Shown here one piece after another: positions 1-7,036 of a stretch of DNA of 9,378 nucleotides. Position 1 is the first letter of the stretch. The number at the start of each line of letters is the position of its first letter. The stretch comes from JAFGPJ01 sp964439135 (GTDB lineage: Bacteria > Planctomycetota > Phycisphaerae > Sedimentisphaerales > Anaerobacaceae), in contig CAYTNN010000178.1 of the NCBI GenBank assembly GCA_964439135.1, positions 1-9,378 of the forward strand, read 5' to 3'. A model generated the notes under the pieces. It was given only the letters and a program-made list of their open reading frames with translations, made no database searches and was not told the DNA's origin. The position numbers and the translations under genes are program-made.

Positions 1-169
1 AAAAGAGTAGAAAACGACGAAAAATTGAGCTTAATTTGAAAAAACAAACCCAATTCGCGAAAGGGCAAAATGAGCGCAAAGTCAATTATAACAAGGGGAT
101 ACGAGAAATATATTGGATTGGACACTTGGTGAAAACAAACCCAATTCAAAGCCAAACAAAGCCAATATG

Positions 170-184
170 CCGGCCTTCGGCCGG
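170..184. repeat. GC-rich palindrome inside the repeat cluster
   Basis: CCGGCC (170-175) and GGCCGG (179-184) flank a TTC loop: a perfect 6-bp all-GC stem in otherwise AT-rich DNA. Neither strand shows a T-run directly after it. It is the only candidate I see for a 3' end of the secretin operon, over 300 bases past the lipoprotein stop. Confidence 0.5.
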
Positions 185-188
185 AAAT

Positions 189-215
189 CCTAAACTCTAA
201 GCTCTAAATCCTAAA
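189..215. repeat. CCTAAA/CTCTAA short repeats
   Basis: CCTAAA, CTCTAA, CTCTAA, CCTAAA occur in a row, 7 bases apart. The unit resembles a plant-type telomere heptamer but is short, degenerate and internal, so it is a simple repeat belonging to the cluster around it. Confidence 0.6.
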
Positions 216-496
216 CAAAAGGCATAGGAGCCAAATGACAGAACCCAATTTGAAAAAACAAAGCCAATTTCAGGAGGGAGTAAATGAATGTAAATACATG
301 TTAGACAAGGGATAACGAGAAAATTTAGTGCGTTTGGAGCAAGGAAAACAAAGCCAATTCAAAGCCAATTTTATGCTAAGAATCGCCCAAAAGGGGCAGG
401 AAGAAGAAAGGAAATACCCGATGCGCGGCGTAGAGACAGGTACGTCATGCCGCAAGGACGCCGACCGCCGCTCAGCAACGTCCAATAAATGAGAGG

Positions 497-904
497 TTAT
501 CCACTACCACCAACCCAACCTGAGTCTACATTGTATATGAAATTGCCTCTCAGGCGGGTACTGATATACACACAATCACCATCATCAAGATTGATGGCAA
601 AAACAGCTTCCACCTTCTTGCCTATCTTGATTTGCACCGCTCCTGATTCAGCAAGTCCGTTACGCAGATCCGTTCCGTATTCCAGAATCTGCGTATCTGA
701 AAAGCCTGCGCGTCTCATCACAACAACAACGTCATCGGGGCTAAGAGCAAGTACTTTCCGGTTGCTTAATGGTATAACCCTGATCCCCGTACTACTACGA
801 GCACAACCACCTACGCCCAAAGCAAGAAGAGCCAGCATTAACAGAATCGTTACGCTGCTGATTCTTGAGTTATACCTGATTGGCTTCACAGCGTTTGTCT
901 CCAT
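497..904 (-). CDS. Small outer-membrane lipoprotein, possible secretin pilotin
   Basis: A 135-residue protein of unknown family. Residues 1-34 form a lipoprotein signal: a polar start with Lys/Arg, a Leu-rich core (about residues 19-29) and a VGGC lipobox, so Cys34 should be lipidated. The mature part is a compact alpha/beta domain that opens with an LSPDD..VVMRRAGFS helix and ends in short beta strands and a Gly-rich tail. The frame stays open upstream to 1018, but those extra 38 residues overlap the secretin gene and would push the lipobox to residue 72, so I chose the ATG at 904. It begins 22 bases after the secretin stop; no clear Shine-Dalgarno is visible, so translation may be coupled. 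Last gene of the secretin unit. Secretins often need a small lipoprotein (pilotin) to reach the outer membrane, and position and size fit that role, but I see no recognised pilotin fold. Lipoprotein is confident; pilotin is inference. Confidence 0.8.
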   Translation of the reverse strand: METNAVKPIRYNSRISSVTILLMLALLALGVGGCARSSTGIRVIPLSNRKVLALSPDDVVVVMRRAGFSDTQILEYGTDLRNGLAESGAVQIKIGKKVEAVFAINLDDGDCVYISTRLRGNFIYNVDSGWVGGSG

Positions 905-926
905 CTTAAGATGTTTCTTATCGTTA

Positions 927-3900
927 CTAACGTAATAGACTATCTCGAAGTCTCGCTTTAAAATCATTTCCCGCTGGTTGAATTGGAGTCGGCATATCAG
1001 ACGGCCGGGTAAATTCAACTGCCTGCCCCATGTTTGATACTAAACGTGCCGTGACGAAGACAGCGATCTCTCGTGTCGAATTTTGGTTGTTACTACTCTT
1101 AAATAACGAACCGATCAGTGGGATACTGCTGAGACCCGGAACTCGCCTTACGTCCTTACGAGTTCGATTCTCCGTCAGGCCGGCCAGTGCAACCGTTCCG
1201 CCGTCTTTAATAGTAACGTTATTTTCCGCTTTTCGCCGGGTAACAACGGGTAGATCGCTTCCTGCGCCGCGCGGGATACTGTCACTGACCTCAACGGCTA
1301 CTTGCAGTGTAATGTCATTATTATCCCCGAGGTGGGGTGTAATAGTCAAAATTGTTCCGGACTTAATTTCCTGCAGTTCGGTACGCGTATAGAAGCTGCC
1401 TGCGAGATCCGGTGAGGTCAGCATATAGTATTCTTCAGTCGAGACTTCGATTTTCGACTCCTTGCCGTCCTGGGCCATTACCTGAGGCTTGGTCAATATG
1501 GTTGCTTCGCCATTCTGAGCAAGAAGGTTCAGCGTTAACTCCAGCGCATTGGTGAATAGTGCATCGGGCGTATAACCCATTTGGATACTCCAAGGCCCTT
1601 CGCTGCTAAAATCGGCCTCTGGGTCCCCTTGCCCCATATGGCTTGAAGTGAACGTCCCGGCCTGAATCTTAGGCCAACCCCACTCGACGCCCAGGTTCAG
1701 CAAGTCACTCTTTTCCATGACGACAACGCGTGCTTCCAGCAGAATTTGTGAGAGCGGTCGGTCGATCTGTTTCAAATCATCGACGATACGATTCATCAAA
1801 GCTGGCGGTGCGGTAACTACAACAGTATAAGTATCGGTTCCGGTCGGCCCGATTTCAAACTGGGCATACTCCCTGAAAGGAGTGGCTAAAAGCCCTACTG
1901 CCGCCTCGGATGTGATGTAGTTCATTCTCAATCGGCGTGTTTCGCTCACAATCGGAAACATCGGGTTGTCTTTAATACTTCCTGAGCAAACCAGGTAATA
2001 ATACGGCGTCTTCTTTACAACATAAGAAGTGCCAGCCAGGACTATATCGAGGGCTGTGTCGAGAGGTATATCCATGAGGTCGGCTGTTATCATCCCGGTG
2101 ACAGTCTCATCAGGAATAATGGAAATACCGGCCTGAGTGGCAATGACAGGCAGCACCTCTGTCACAAGATCGTTATCAACAAAAGTATTGGAAATAAGCG
2201 GCCCTCCAGGTCCGACTGGGATATCCCCTCTCGCCGAGGTCGTTGGGGCTTGCCCTGGTCCAGACCGCTGGCCCAGGAGTTGTGCCAGTTGTTTTCGCAT
2301 CGTTTCAATATCCTGCTCCAAAGCTGTCTTCGGCGCTTCAGCCCCTGTGGGAGACGTCGGCGTAGTCGGCACCGGCGTCGTTGGTGTCGGTATAGCTGGT
2401 GTCGGGATAGTCGGCGTCGGAGTAGTAGGCGTCGGAATGGTCGGTGTCGGAGTCGTCGGTGTCGGAGTCGTCCTCATCAATACAGGGTCGCCGTTCATCA
2501 TATCTGAGGTAACGTTCGTATAGGTCTGGCTGGGTGGATTGAACTGAAGACCTTCTTTTGTTGGAATGATCTCACCAGTCCAGCTATAGGGCACTTCAAC
2601 ACTGAACGTGCCCTTAGCATCAGTAGTAGCCGTGCCAACCGTACCTTCCTCATTGCTTGCCGTTATCAACACACCAGCAATAGGAGCGCCGCCAATAATC
2701 ACCGAATCAGTGATTTTAAACATTCGCACTATCCCTGTGAAGTTCTGCTTTTGATCGCTGGTAACAATGGCGTATTGTTTACTAGTAGGGCTGAAAGTAT
2801 AGCCATCCCTTGTCGGTATTATTTTGCCTCTCCAGCCGTGATCCACTAACACTTCGTACTCACCATCAGCGCTGGTTGTAGCGGAACCGCTGCTATCCGC
2901 TATGATATATACATCTGCAATGGGCTGTCCCTTTTGAGAGAGTATTTTACCGGAGATCGTACGCTTTTGTATTGTCGGCGTAAAGTTCTGATTAGTCTGT
3001 TCACCTAAAATATTGTCAAATTGTATATTAGACGGATCGAAATCGTAACCAACTTTTATCGGTGTAATCGTACCGCTCCAACCGTAATCAACATTGGCGT
3101 TGTAATTACCGCTCGAATCGCTGACAACAGCTTTACCCGGAAAACCTTTAATTGTTACGCCCGGCACCATAGTAGAACCGGAAATCGTATAGGTAATCCG
3201 TTTCGCCGTGTAGTTCTGATTTGTCATGTCTTTGGTAACGGCTACATACGGTATAGTTTCGGGTGTGAAAGTATAACCCTCTTTCATCGGTATAACCGTA
3301 TCGCTCCAACCATAGGATACTGTGACACTATAACTACCATCCTTGCCGGTAATGGGATTTTCCGGCAGGCCGTTCATTACCACACCCTCCATTCTCGTCG
3401 TTCCGGAAATAGTTATAGTAATCATTGCTGCACTGTAATTATCATTCAGTCGATCACTATTAACTTTAGTGTATATCTTACTGGCCGGTGTAAAGGAGTA
3501 ACCGCCCAAAGTCGGTTCAACCGTTTTGCTGAATCCATATTCAACAGTGGCACTATAATATCCGTTCTGATCAGTAGTAGGATCGCCCGGCAGGCCCTTC
3601 ATTTGAACACCTTGCATACCGGCTGTGCCGGAAATTACATAAGTCAACGCCGTCGATGTATAGTCCTGGCTAGACATAGTCTCGGTAACGTTGGAATAAT
3701 CCGTGTAAGCCGGGACAAACTCGTAACCCTCCATCTTCGGCGTAACCGTTCCTTCCCAGCCATACTTAACCTTGACACTGTAATTACCACCCTGCAGAGA
3801 CACAATATTACCCGGCAGACCCTCCATTACGACGCCCTCGACTCCAACTGAGCCGGCAATGAGCAACATCATGGGTTCGGGCGTATAGTCCTGGTTCGTC

Positions 3901-4433
3901 TGGTTACTCTTGACTGGAGCATATTCCCTTTTCGACGGTTTGAACTCATATCCTTCTTTTATCGGAGTAACCGTACTCTGCCAGCCATGTGGGACAGTGG
4001 CGCTATAAGTGCCGTCGCTGCCGGTGATAGGATTATCCGGCAGACCATTCATTTCCACACCCTCCATACCGAGCTTGCCGGAGATAGTATAAGTGATCTC
4101 CGTCGGAGTGTAGTCCTCATTACTCATATCACCGGTCACTTTGGAATAGATCTTGCTCGCTGGTGTGAATTCATACCCCTCCATAACCGGCGTAACAGTG
4201 CCTTTCCAGCCATAGTCAACAATCGCATTGTAATAGCCGTTCTGATCGGTTACAATCGTCGGGCCCGGCAGACCTTTCATCGTTACCCCACTTATCCCCG
4301 CAGAACCGGAGATAGTATGAGTTACTTTTACTGCTTCGAACGCCTGGACACTAATATCCAGAACGCAGAACAGAACGATAAAAAGGACTATCGCACCGCC
4401 CGATAATATTCTTCGGATTTTTTTCCTCGCCAT
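927..4433 (-). CDS. Secretin (type II/III secretion family) with eight N-terminal beta repeats
   Basis: An 1168-residue outer-membrane pore protein. Residues 1-31 are a Sec signal peptide (KKIRR start, hydrophobic core, cut near VQA). Residues 34-653 hold eight repeats of 75-84 residues, each with TISG, GLPG, YGW, TVTP and GYxFxP landmarks; repeats 7 and 8 are more diverged and look like carboxypeptidase-regulatory-type Ig-like domains. Residues 654-697 are a PTPTT-type linker, 704-722 a short predicted coiled coil. The secretin part follows: an STN/N0-like domain (about 749-818), an N1-like domain (about 832-895), and the secretin barrel (about 896-1132), with the family signature VPGLSSIPLIGSLFK at 1099-1113. 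Typical secretins are 400-750 residues; the extra length is the repeat arm. It lies 104 bases after the chaperone-like gene and just before a lipoprotein gene, presumably one operon. Start: ATG at 4433 with an AAGGGA ribosome site about 10 bases upstream. No ATPase or platform gene is in view, so the exported substrate is unknown. Confidence 0.93.
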   Translation of the reverse strand: MARKKIRRILSGGAIVLFIVLFCVLDISVQAFEAVKVTHTISGSAGISGVTMKGLPGPTIVTDQNGYYNAIVDYGWKGTVTPVMEGYEFTPASKIYSKVTGDMSNEDYTPTEITYTISGKLGMEGVEMNGLPDNPITGSDGTYSATVPHGWQSTVTPIKEGYEFKPSKREYAPVKSNQTNQDYTPEPMMLLIAGSVGVEGVVMEGLPGNIVSLQGGNYSVKVKYGWEGTVTPKMEGYEFVPAYTDYSNVTETMSSQDYTSTALTYVISGTAGMQGVQMKGLPGDPTTDQNGYYSATVEYGFSKTVEPTLGGYSFTPASKIYTKVNSDRLNDNYSAAMITITISGTTRMEGVVMNGLPENPITGKDGSYSVTVSYGWSDTVIPMKEGYTFTPETIPYVAVTKDMTNQNYTAKRITYTISGSTMVPGVTIKGFPGKAVVSDSSGNYNANVDYGWSGTITPIKVGYDFDPSNIQFDNILGEQTNQNFTPTIQKRTISGKILSQKGQPIADVYIIADSSGSATTSADGEYEVLVDHGWRGKIIPTRDGYTFSPTSKQYAIVTSDQKQNFTGIVRMFKITDSVIIGGAPIAGVLITASNEEGTVGTATTDAKGTFSVEVPYSWTGEIIPTKEGLQFNPPSQTYTNVTSDMMNGDPVLMRTTPTPTTPTPTIPTPTTPTPTIPTPAIPTPTTPVPTTPTSPTGAEAPKTALEQDIETMRKQLAQLLGQRSGPGQAPTTSARGDIPVGPGGPLISNTFVDNDLVTEVLPVIATQAGISIIPDETVTGMITADLMDIPLDTALDIVLAGTSYVVKKTPYYYLVCSGSIKDNPMFPIVSETRRLRMNYITSEAAVGLLATPFREYAQFEIGPTGTDTYTVVVTAPPALMNRIVDDLKQIDRPLSQILLEARVVVMEKSDLLNLGVEWGWPKIQAGTFTSSHMGQGDPEADFSSEGPWSIQMGYTPDALFTNALELTLNLLAQNGEATILTKPQVMAQDGKESKIEVSTEEYYMLTSPDLAGSFYTRTELQEIKSGTILTITPHLGDNNDITLQVAVEVSDSIPRGAGSDLPVVTRRKAENNVTIKDGGTVALAGLTENRTRKDVRRVPGLSSIPLIGSLFKSSNNQNSTREIAVFVTARLVSNMGQAVEFTRPSDMPTPIQPAGNDFKARLRDSLLR
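2346..2474 (-). repeat. 15-bp tandem repeats coding a Pro/Thr linker
   Basis: About eight copies of a five-residue unit (PTPTT, PTPTI, PTPAI, PVPTT) link the beta-repeat arm to the secretin core. At DNA level the units are near-identical GTCGG-rich 15-mers, so the array could gain or lose units in frame. Long open frames on the opposite strand here are shadows of this repeat. Confidence 0.85.
2475..4334 (-). repeat. Eight tandem 75-84-codon repeats inside the secretin gene
   Basis: Protein-level tandem repeats covering residues 34-653. Boundaries are about 34-112, 113-187, 188-262, 263-337, 338-412, 413-488, 489-569 and 570-653. Repeats 2 to 5 are each exactly 75 residues. Shared positions are TISG at the start, GVxMxGLP, a D/N-G-x-Y turn, YGW, TVTP, GYxFxP and a closing NQDYT-like strand. 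The copies differ at DNA level, so this is an old expansion, not a recent slippage product. Each unit is probably one Ig-like or carboxypeptidase-regulatory-like beta sandwich, giving a stiff arm in the periplasm. Confidence 0.88.
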
Positions 4434-4537
4434 AAGTCAACGTCCCTTTCTCTCGCCATTAACTGGCAATCTTACAGCTCTTTTGCCTTGTATCGGCAAT
4501 CCAGCTTCTTTCTTTATCAAAAAATCAATTTGTAGGT
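4434..4537. other. Intergenic gap between the chaperone-like and secretin genes
   Basis: A 104-base gap with no strong terminator. On the minus strand it has two weak GGC/GCC hairpins (around 4495-4483 and 4475-4463) and then the secretin ribosome site. I see no promoter of the TTGACA-17-TAAAAT type used elsewhere here, so the two genes are most simply cotranscribed. Confidence 0.5.
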
Positions 4538-6313
4538 TTATTTCCATTGAACCTCTATCAGCTCACTGAGTTCTTCTTCGATCCCCAGGATTTGAATGAT
4601 TCTCCGTTCTCCCTCGATGGAGACCCGTACAGCCATCTGCTTAGGAGCCCATAGACCCGGAGCATATTCTATTGCTGCCGCAAGAGCGTATACATCAGCA
4701 GGAACATATTGAAGGTCCAAAACTCCGGAGAAATCCCTGGTTTCAAAAGGCAGCATAAGATTCGGATTGCCCATCATGAATGTTTCTGCTCTATTGATTC
4801 CATTTGGCATTGTCAATGCGGCTTTGACCTTGATAGGGACAAAGTGTATCCTTCCGAAATTACCGAATCTTGCTACAACAAGATAATTTGACTCACCTAA
4901 ATCCTGGAGAGTCAGCTTCAACGCCACGGCTGCAGGTTCGGTCTCAACAAGTTTGTTTTTAACACAGATGTTCGTAGTTGTTACGCCGGCTTTCCGGCCA
5001 TCCGGATATGTAGCCCACAGAGCCAAAAGCGAATAATAGCAGGGATGTATTGCTGCAGATTCCGGCATTGTATTAACAACACGTAACGTTTGTACTCCTC
5101 CCTCTCCGCGGAGAGTAAATTGCTCCGGTATTACTTTAATCCACCCTGTGCAGTCCAAGTCTTCTCCATTCACTTCACCCATAGTCTTGGATTGAAGGAT
5201 GCTCGATAATCCCAAAGCTGTCTGTATATTGATGGTTTCTTTTGAAGCGTTATAGACTTTTATTGTCGATGTTCGGGTTGCTCCCGGCAGACCGTCCATG
5301 GAAAGATCTATAGGATCCAGGTCAACTGGCGCATCTTCCGCAACCCCGGTAATACTCGTGTCACCGACAAAATCTATCTCCTTTTCAACCGTCTTTGTAC
5401 GCCTGCCATCAACGAAGAGATATCCGGCTGCTTTGTATTTCCCACTGGGAAGAGGCTTACGTATATTCGCTTTTAACTTCAATTTAGCTCCCGGGATAAT
5501 ACTTTTTTCCGGGAAATCTGTAGTTGTAATTACCCGCCAGTGTCCATCCGTGAAAGACCATATTCTTACAGCAGGCCTTAACCGGGAAAATGTACCGCCA
5601 GTATTTTGAATGTCCATTGTAACCATTGATCTTGCTGGGTTTTGTCCTTGCCTTGCAATGAACTCCAATCCAATATCGGTGGCCTGAACTTTGGGCCGCA
5701 TCGGCCTATCTTGTATCTCAACGATAACAGGAACGACAAATCGCAAAACAACAGAAACATCTCCCACACCTTGCATGGGGCTTGTCGTAGCGATGATTGC
5801 GGCACCATAGAATCCACGGACACCACGCTCAACCCCCAACGTTACCATTACAGGAACTGCCCCCCAAGGATCCAGCTGAAAAGTATTAGGGCTTAAGCTT
5901 ATCCAATCCTTGCACGAAGACAGCTTTGATATATCAAAACCAAAGTACGGTGAGTTGGGATCGGTTAAGTTATTAGGTTCAATAATATCCCACGATCCAT
6001 CTTCCGACTGGTTCAGCTCGACTACCGACAAATTGATTTCGTGGACATCATTAGGATCGAAGCTTTGAACACGAAGTTCCGATTTGACTAATTTACCGGG
6101 GGTGACTGCGAGCTCCAATTGCATTGGTTGGACTGTAAATTGGCCAAATGCAGGACTGGCAGACACTAAAAAAGCTACTCCAATTGCGATAATCCAAATC
6201 AATCCGGCCCTGTCAACAATGCGGTTTGCTCCGGATTGACGGGGCTTGTTATTATCGCTCTTGTTCGTATTGTTATTCAAACAGGCATCCATTCTGTTAA
6301 TTCTGTCACGCAT
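4538..6313 (-). CDS. Exported double-module Ig-like protein, PapD/DUF916-like periplasmic partner
   Basis: A 591-residue exported protein. The start is decided by a GGAGG ribosome site six bases before the ATG at 6313. It has a long polar leader (residues 1-36, Asn-rich), a hydrophobic segment (37-53) and a likely cut at AFG/Q (57/58). The mature part is two copies of a two-domain module. A (58-201) and A' (about 329-457) share C-x2-W-I-x-[LV]-x-P-x2-F-x-L at 134-147 and 388-401, plus a PM/PI-x-L start and a PG turn. B (about 207-316) and B' (about 458-570) are all-beta and lack clear mutual identity. The beta-sandwich look, and the pairing with small secreted beta proteins, recall periplasmic chaperones of the PapD type and the DUF916 proteins that accompany WxL surface proteins. 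I infer a subunit-binding or scaffolding role in the periplasm or at the surface. Exact family is not certain. Confidence 0.85.
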   Translation of the reverse strand: MRDRINRMDACLNNNTNKSDNNKPRQSGANRIVDRAGLIWIIAIGVAFLVSASPAFGQFTVQPMQLELAVTPGKLVKSELRVQSFDPNDVHEINLSVVELNQSEDGSWDIIEPNNLTDPNSPYFGFDISKLSSCKDWISLSPNTFQLDPWGAVPVMVTLGVERGVRGFYGAAIIATTSPMQGVGDVSVVLRFVVPVIVEIQDRPMRPKVQATDIGLEFIARQGQNPARSMVTMDIQNTGGTFSRLRPAVRIWSFTDGHWRVITTTDFPEKSIIPGAKLKLKANIRKPLPSGKYKAAGYLFVDGRRTKTVEKEIDFVGDTSITGVAEDAPVDLDPIDLSMDGLPGATRTSTIKVYNASKETINIQTALGLSSILQSKTMGEVNGEDLDCTGWIKVIPEQFTLRGEGGVQTLRVVNTMPESAAIHPCYYSLLALWATYPDGRKAGVTTTNICVKNKLVETEPAAVALKLTLQDLGESNYLVVARFGNFGRIHFVPIKVKAALTMPNGINRAETFMMGNPNLMLPFETRDFSGVLDLQYVPADVYALAAAIEYAPGLWAPKQMAVRVSIEGERRIIQILGIEEELSELIEVQWK

Positions 6314-6319
6314 TCAAAG

Positions 6320-6324
6320 CCTCC
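6320..6324 (-). promoter_or_regulatory. Ribosome binding site GGAGG of the 591-aa gene
   Basis: GGAGG lies six bases upstream of the ATG at 6313. It fixes the start of the chaperone-like protein, including its unusually long polar leader, and excludes the inner Met8. Confidence 0.85.
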
Positions 6325-6358
6325 ACAATCAAACAAAATAACATATTACAATAACAAA

Positions 6359-6389
6359 TTGTCCAAAACTCTGAGAGTTCGCCGGACAA
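6359..6389 (-). other. Hairpin in the 5' leader of the chaperone-like gene
   Basis: Inverted repeat with an outer 6-bp stem (TTGTCC/GGACAA, 6359-6364 with 6384-6389) and an inner 5-bp stem (AACTC/GAGTT, 6367-6371 with 6375-6379) closed by a 3-base loop. It sits about 35 bases upstream of the ribosome site. It has no T-run after it on the minus strand, so it is not a terminator; it could be an RNA leader structure or a protein-binding palindrome. Confidence 0.45.
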
Positions 6390-6655
6390 ATGACATACGC
6401 CTGTGACGAGTGTATGCATCCATATTTGTTATTTATCACATACTTTTGTGGTTGATTTCCTCGATTTTACACTAATATTTAGGCTTTTATCTTTTCGGCA
6501 ATTTGATGTCCTTACTTTTTATAATTCCACATCAATCCTAATAAAGCCCGCATCCCCTTAATCCAACCCCTTCTTGACTGCTTAACATCTTGCTTCTAAT
6601 ATCTCATAAAGGCATGTGTAACTAATTTATGTACATCCTGTATAAGATATTACCA

Positions 6656-6684
6656 ATTTTATCATTTTTGCTCGCTCGTGTCAA
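6656..6684 (-). promoter_or_regulatory. Sigma-70-type promoter for the chaperone-secretin unit
   Basis: TTGACA (6684-6679), an exact 17-base spacer, and TAAAAT (6661-6656). It is nearly consensus and points toward the 591-aa gene. Expected transcription start is near 6649, leaving a leader of about 335 bases. The same box pair occurs ahead of the first subunit gene, which supports both calls. Confidence 0.75.
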
Positions 6685-6970
6685 GCTTAAAGTGCCCATA
6701 CCTCCCACTTTAATACGCTTATGCGAACAATTTAGCTCACTATAAAAAATATTAGAATAGCGCACAAAAAGACCATTTTTATCGCACTGAATCCTTTGTA
6801 TTCGCTTTATAAGCCCATAACGACACAGGTAAAAAATTATTTTTCATCCCTTTTTGGGAAACCTTCTCGGAATGTATGTCGAAGAACAAATGACAAACTG
6901 CGGCACATTCCTGCAAAAAGCTTATAGCTACTACCACTTTCACACCTATCATGTTGAGATATAAAAATTA

Positions 6971-6999
6971 AGGGAGGGATGATATAATCATCCCTCCCT
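6971..6999 (-). terminator. Strong intrinsic terminator after the 186-aa gene
   Basis: A perfect 12-bp stem (6971-6982 pairs with 6988-6999, GGGAGGGATG-type arms) with a 5-base loop, or 13 bp with a 3-base loop. On the minus strand it is followed by TAATTTTTAT. It lies about 40 bases past the stop codon at 7037. It separates the small secreted-protein genes from the chaperone-secretin unit. Confidence 0.85.
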
Positions 7000-7012
7000 A
7001 TTCGATTCACAT

Positions 7013-7031
7013 ACTCTTTTTTAAAAAGAGT
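7013..7031 (-). terminator. A/T-rich hairpin just after the 186-aa gene
   Basis: Inverted repeat ACTCTTTT/AAAAGAGT (7013-7020 with 7024-7031), six bases after the stop codon. It precedes the stronger hairpin at 6999-6971, making a double hairpin end. By itself it is weak; it may protect the 3' end or assist termination. Confidence 0.45.
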
Positions 7032-7036
7032 TTGTC

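Larger units (their letters stand above)
34..376. repeat. Degenerate AAACAAAGCCAATT intergenic repeat cluster
   Basis: The motif AACAAA(G/C)CCAATT or its half CAAAGCCAATT recurs near 43-55, 134-146, 147-166, 242-251, 257-269, 347-359 and 359-370. Two longer segments, about 95-157 and 305-369, align as diverged direct repeats sharing ACAAGGG, ACGAGAAA and GAAAACAAA(G/C)CCAATTCAAAGCCAA. This style of intergenic repeat is familiar from planctomycete-like genome assemblies (recollection, not checked). No coding potential. Confidence 0.65.
1..496. other. Gene-free region downstream of the lipoprotein gene
   Basis: Holds the repeat cluster (34-376), then a GC-richer stretch (about 420-480) with no recognisable gene. 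A minus frame of 71 codons at 485-270 runs through the repeats and has no ribosome site; I treat it as spurious. Confidence 0.55.
6314..6970. other. AT-rich gene-free region upstream of the chaperone-like gene
   Basis: About 650 bases without a credible gene. It holds the promoter at 6684-6656, the leader hairpin at 6389-6359 and, further upstream, only AT-rich DNA. A 25-codon minus frame starting at about 6697 has GGAGG only one base before its ATG and overlaps the promoter, so I do not call it. Confidence 0.6.

Noticed and set aside
189..215. Telomere-like CCTAAA repeats
   Set aside because: Only four degenerate units inside an intergenic repeat cluster; no sign of a replicon end.
34..376. 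CRISPR array
   Set aside because: Repeats are degenerate, unevenly spaced and lack unique spacers of constant length; no cas genes in the window.
270..485. Minus-strand 71-codon frame
   Set aside because: Runs through intergenic repeats and has no ribosome site or recognisable domain.
489..935. Plus-strand 148-codon frame
   Set aside because: Antisense of the lipoprotein gene, which has a coherent lipobox and domain.
905..1018. N-terminal extension of the lipoprotein frame to 1018
   Set aside because: It overlaps the secretin C-terminus and would place the lipobox signal at residue 72; the ATG at 904 gives a normal lipoprotein signal.
2137..2523. Plus-strand frame rich in Gly-Val repeats
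   Set aside because: It is the antisense of the secretin Pro/Thr linker; low complexity and no ribosome site.
3021..4406. Long plus-strand frames across the secretin repeats
   Set aside because: Antisense shadows of the eight repeats; unlikely composition (many Arg, His, Cys) and no signal or domain.
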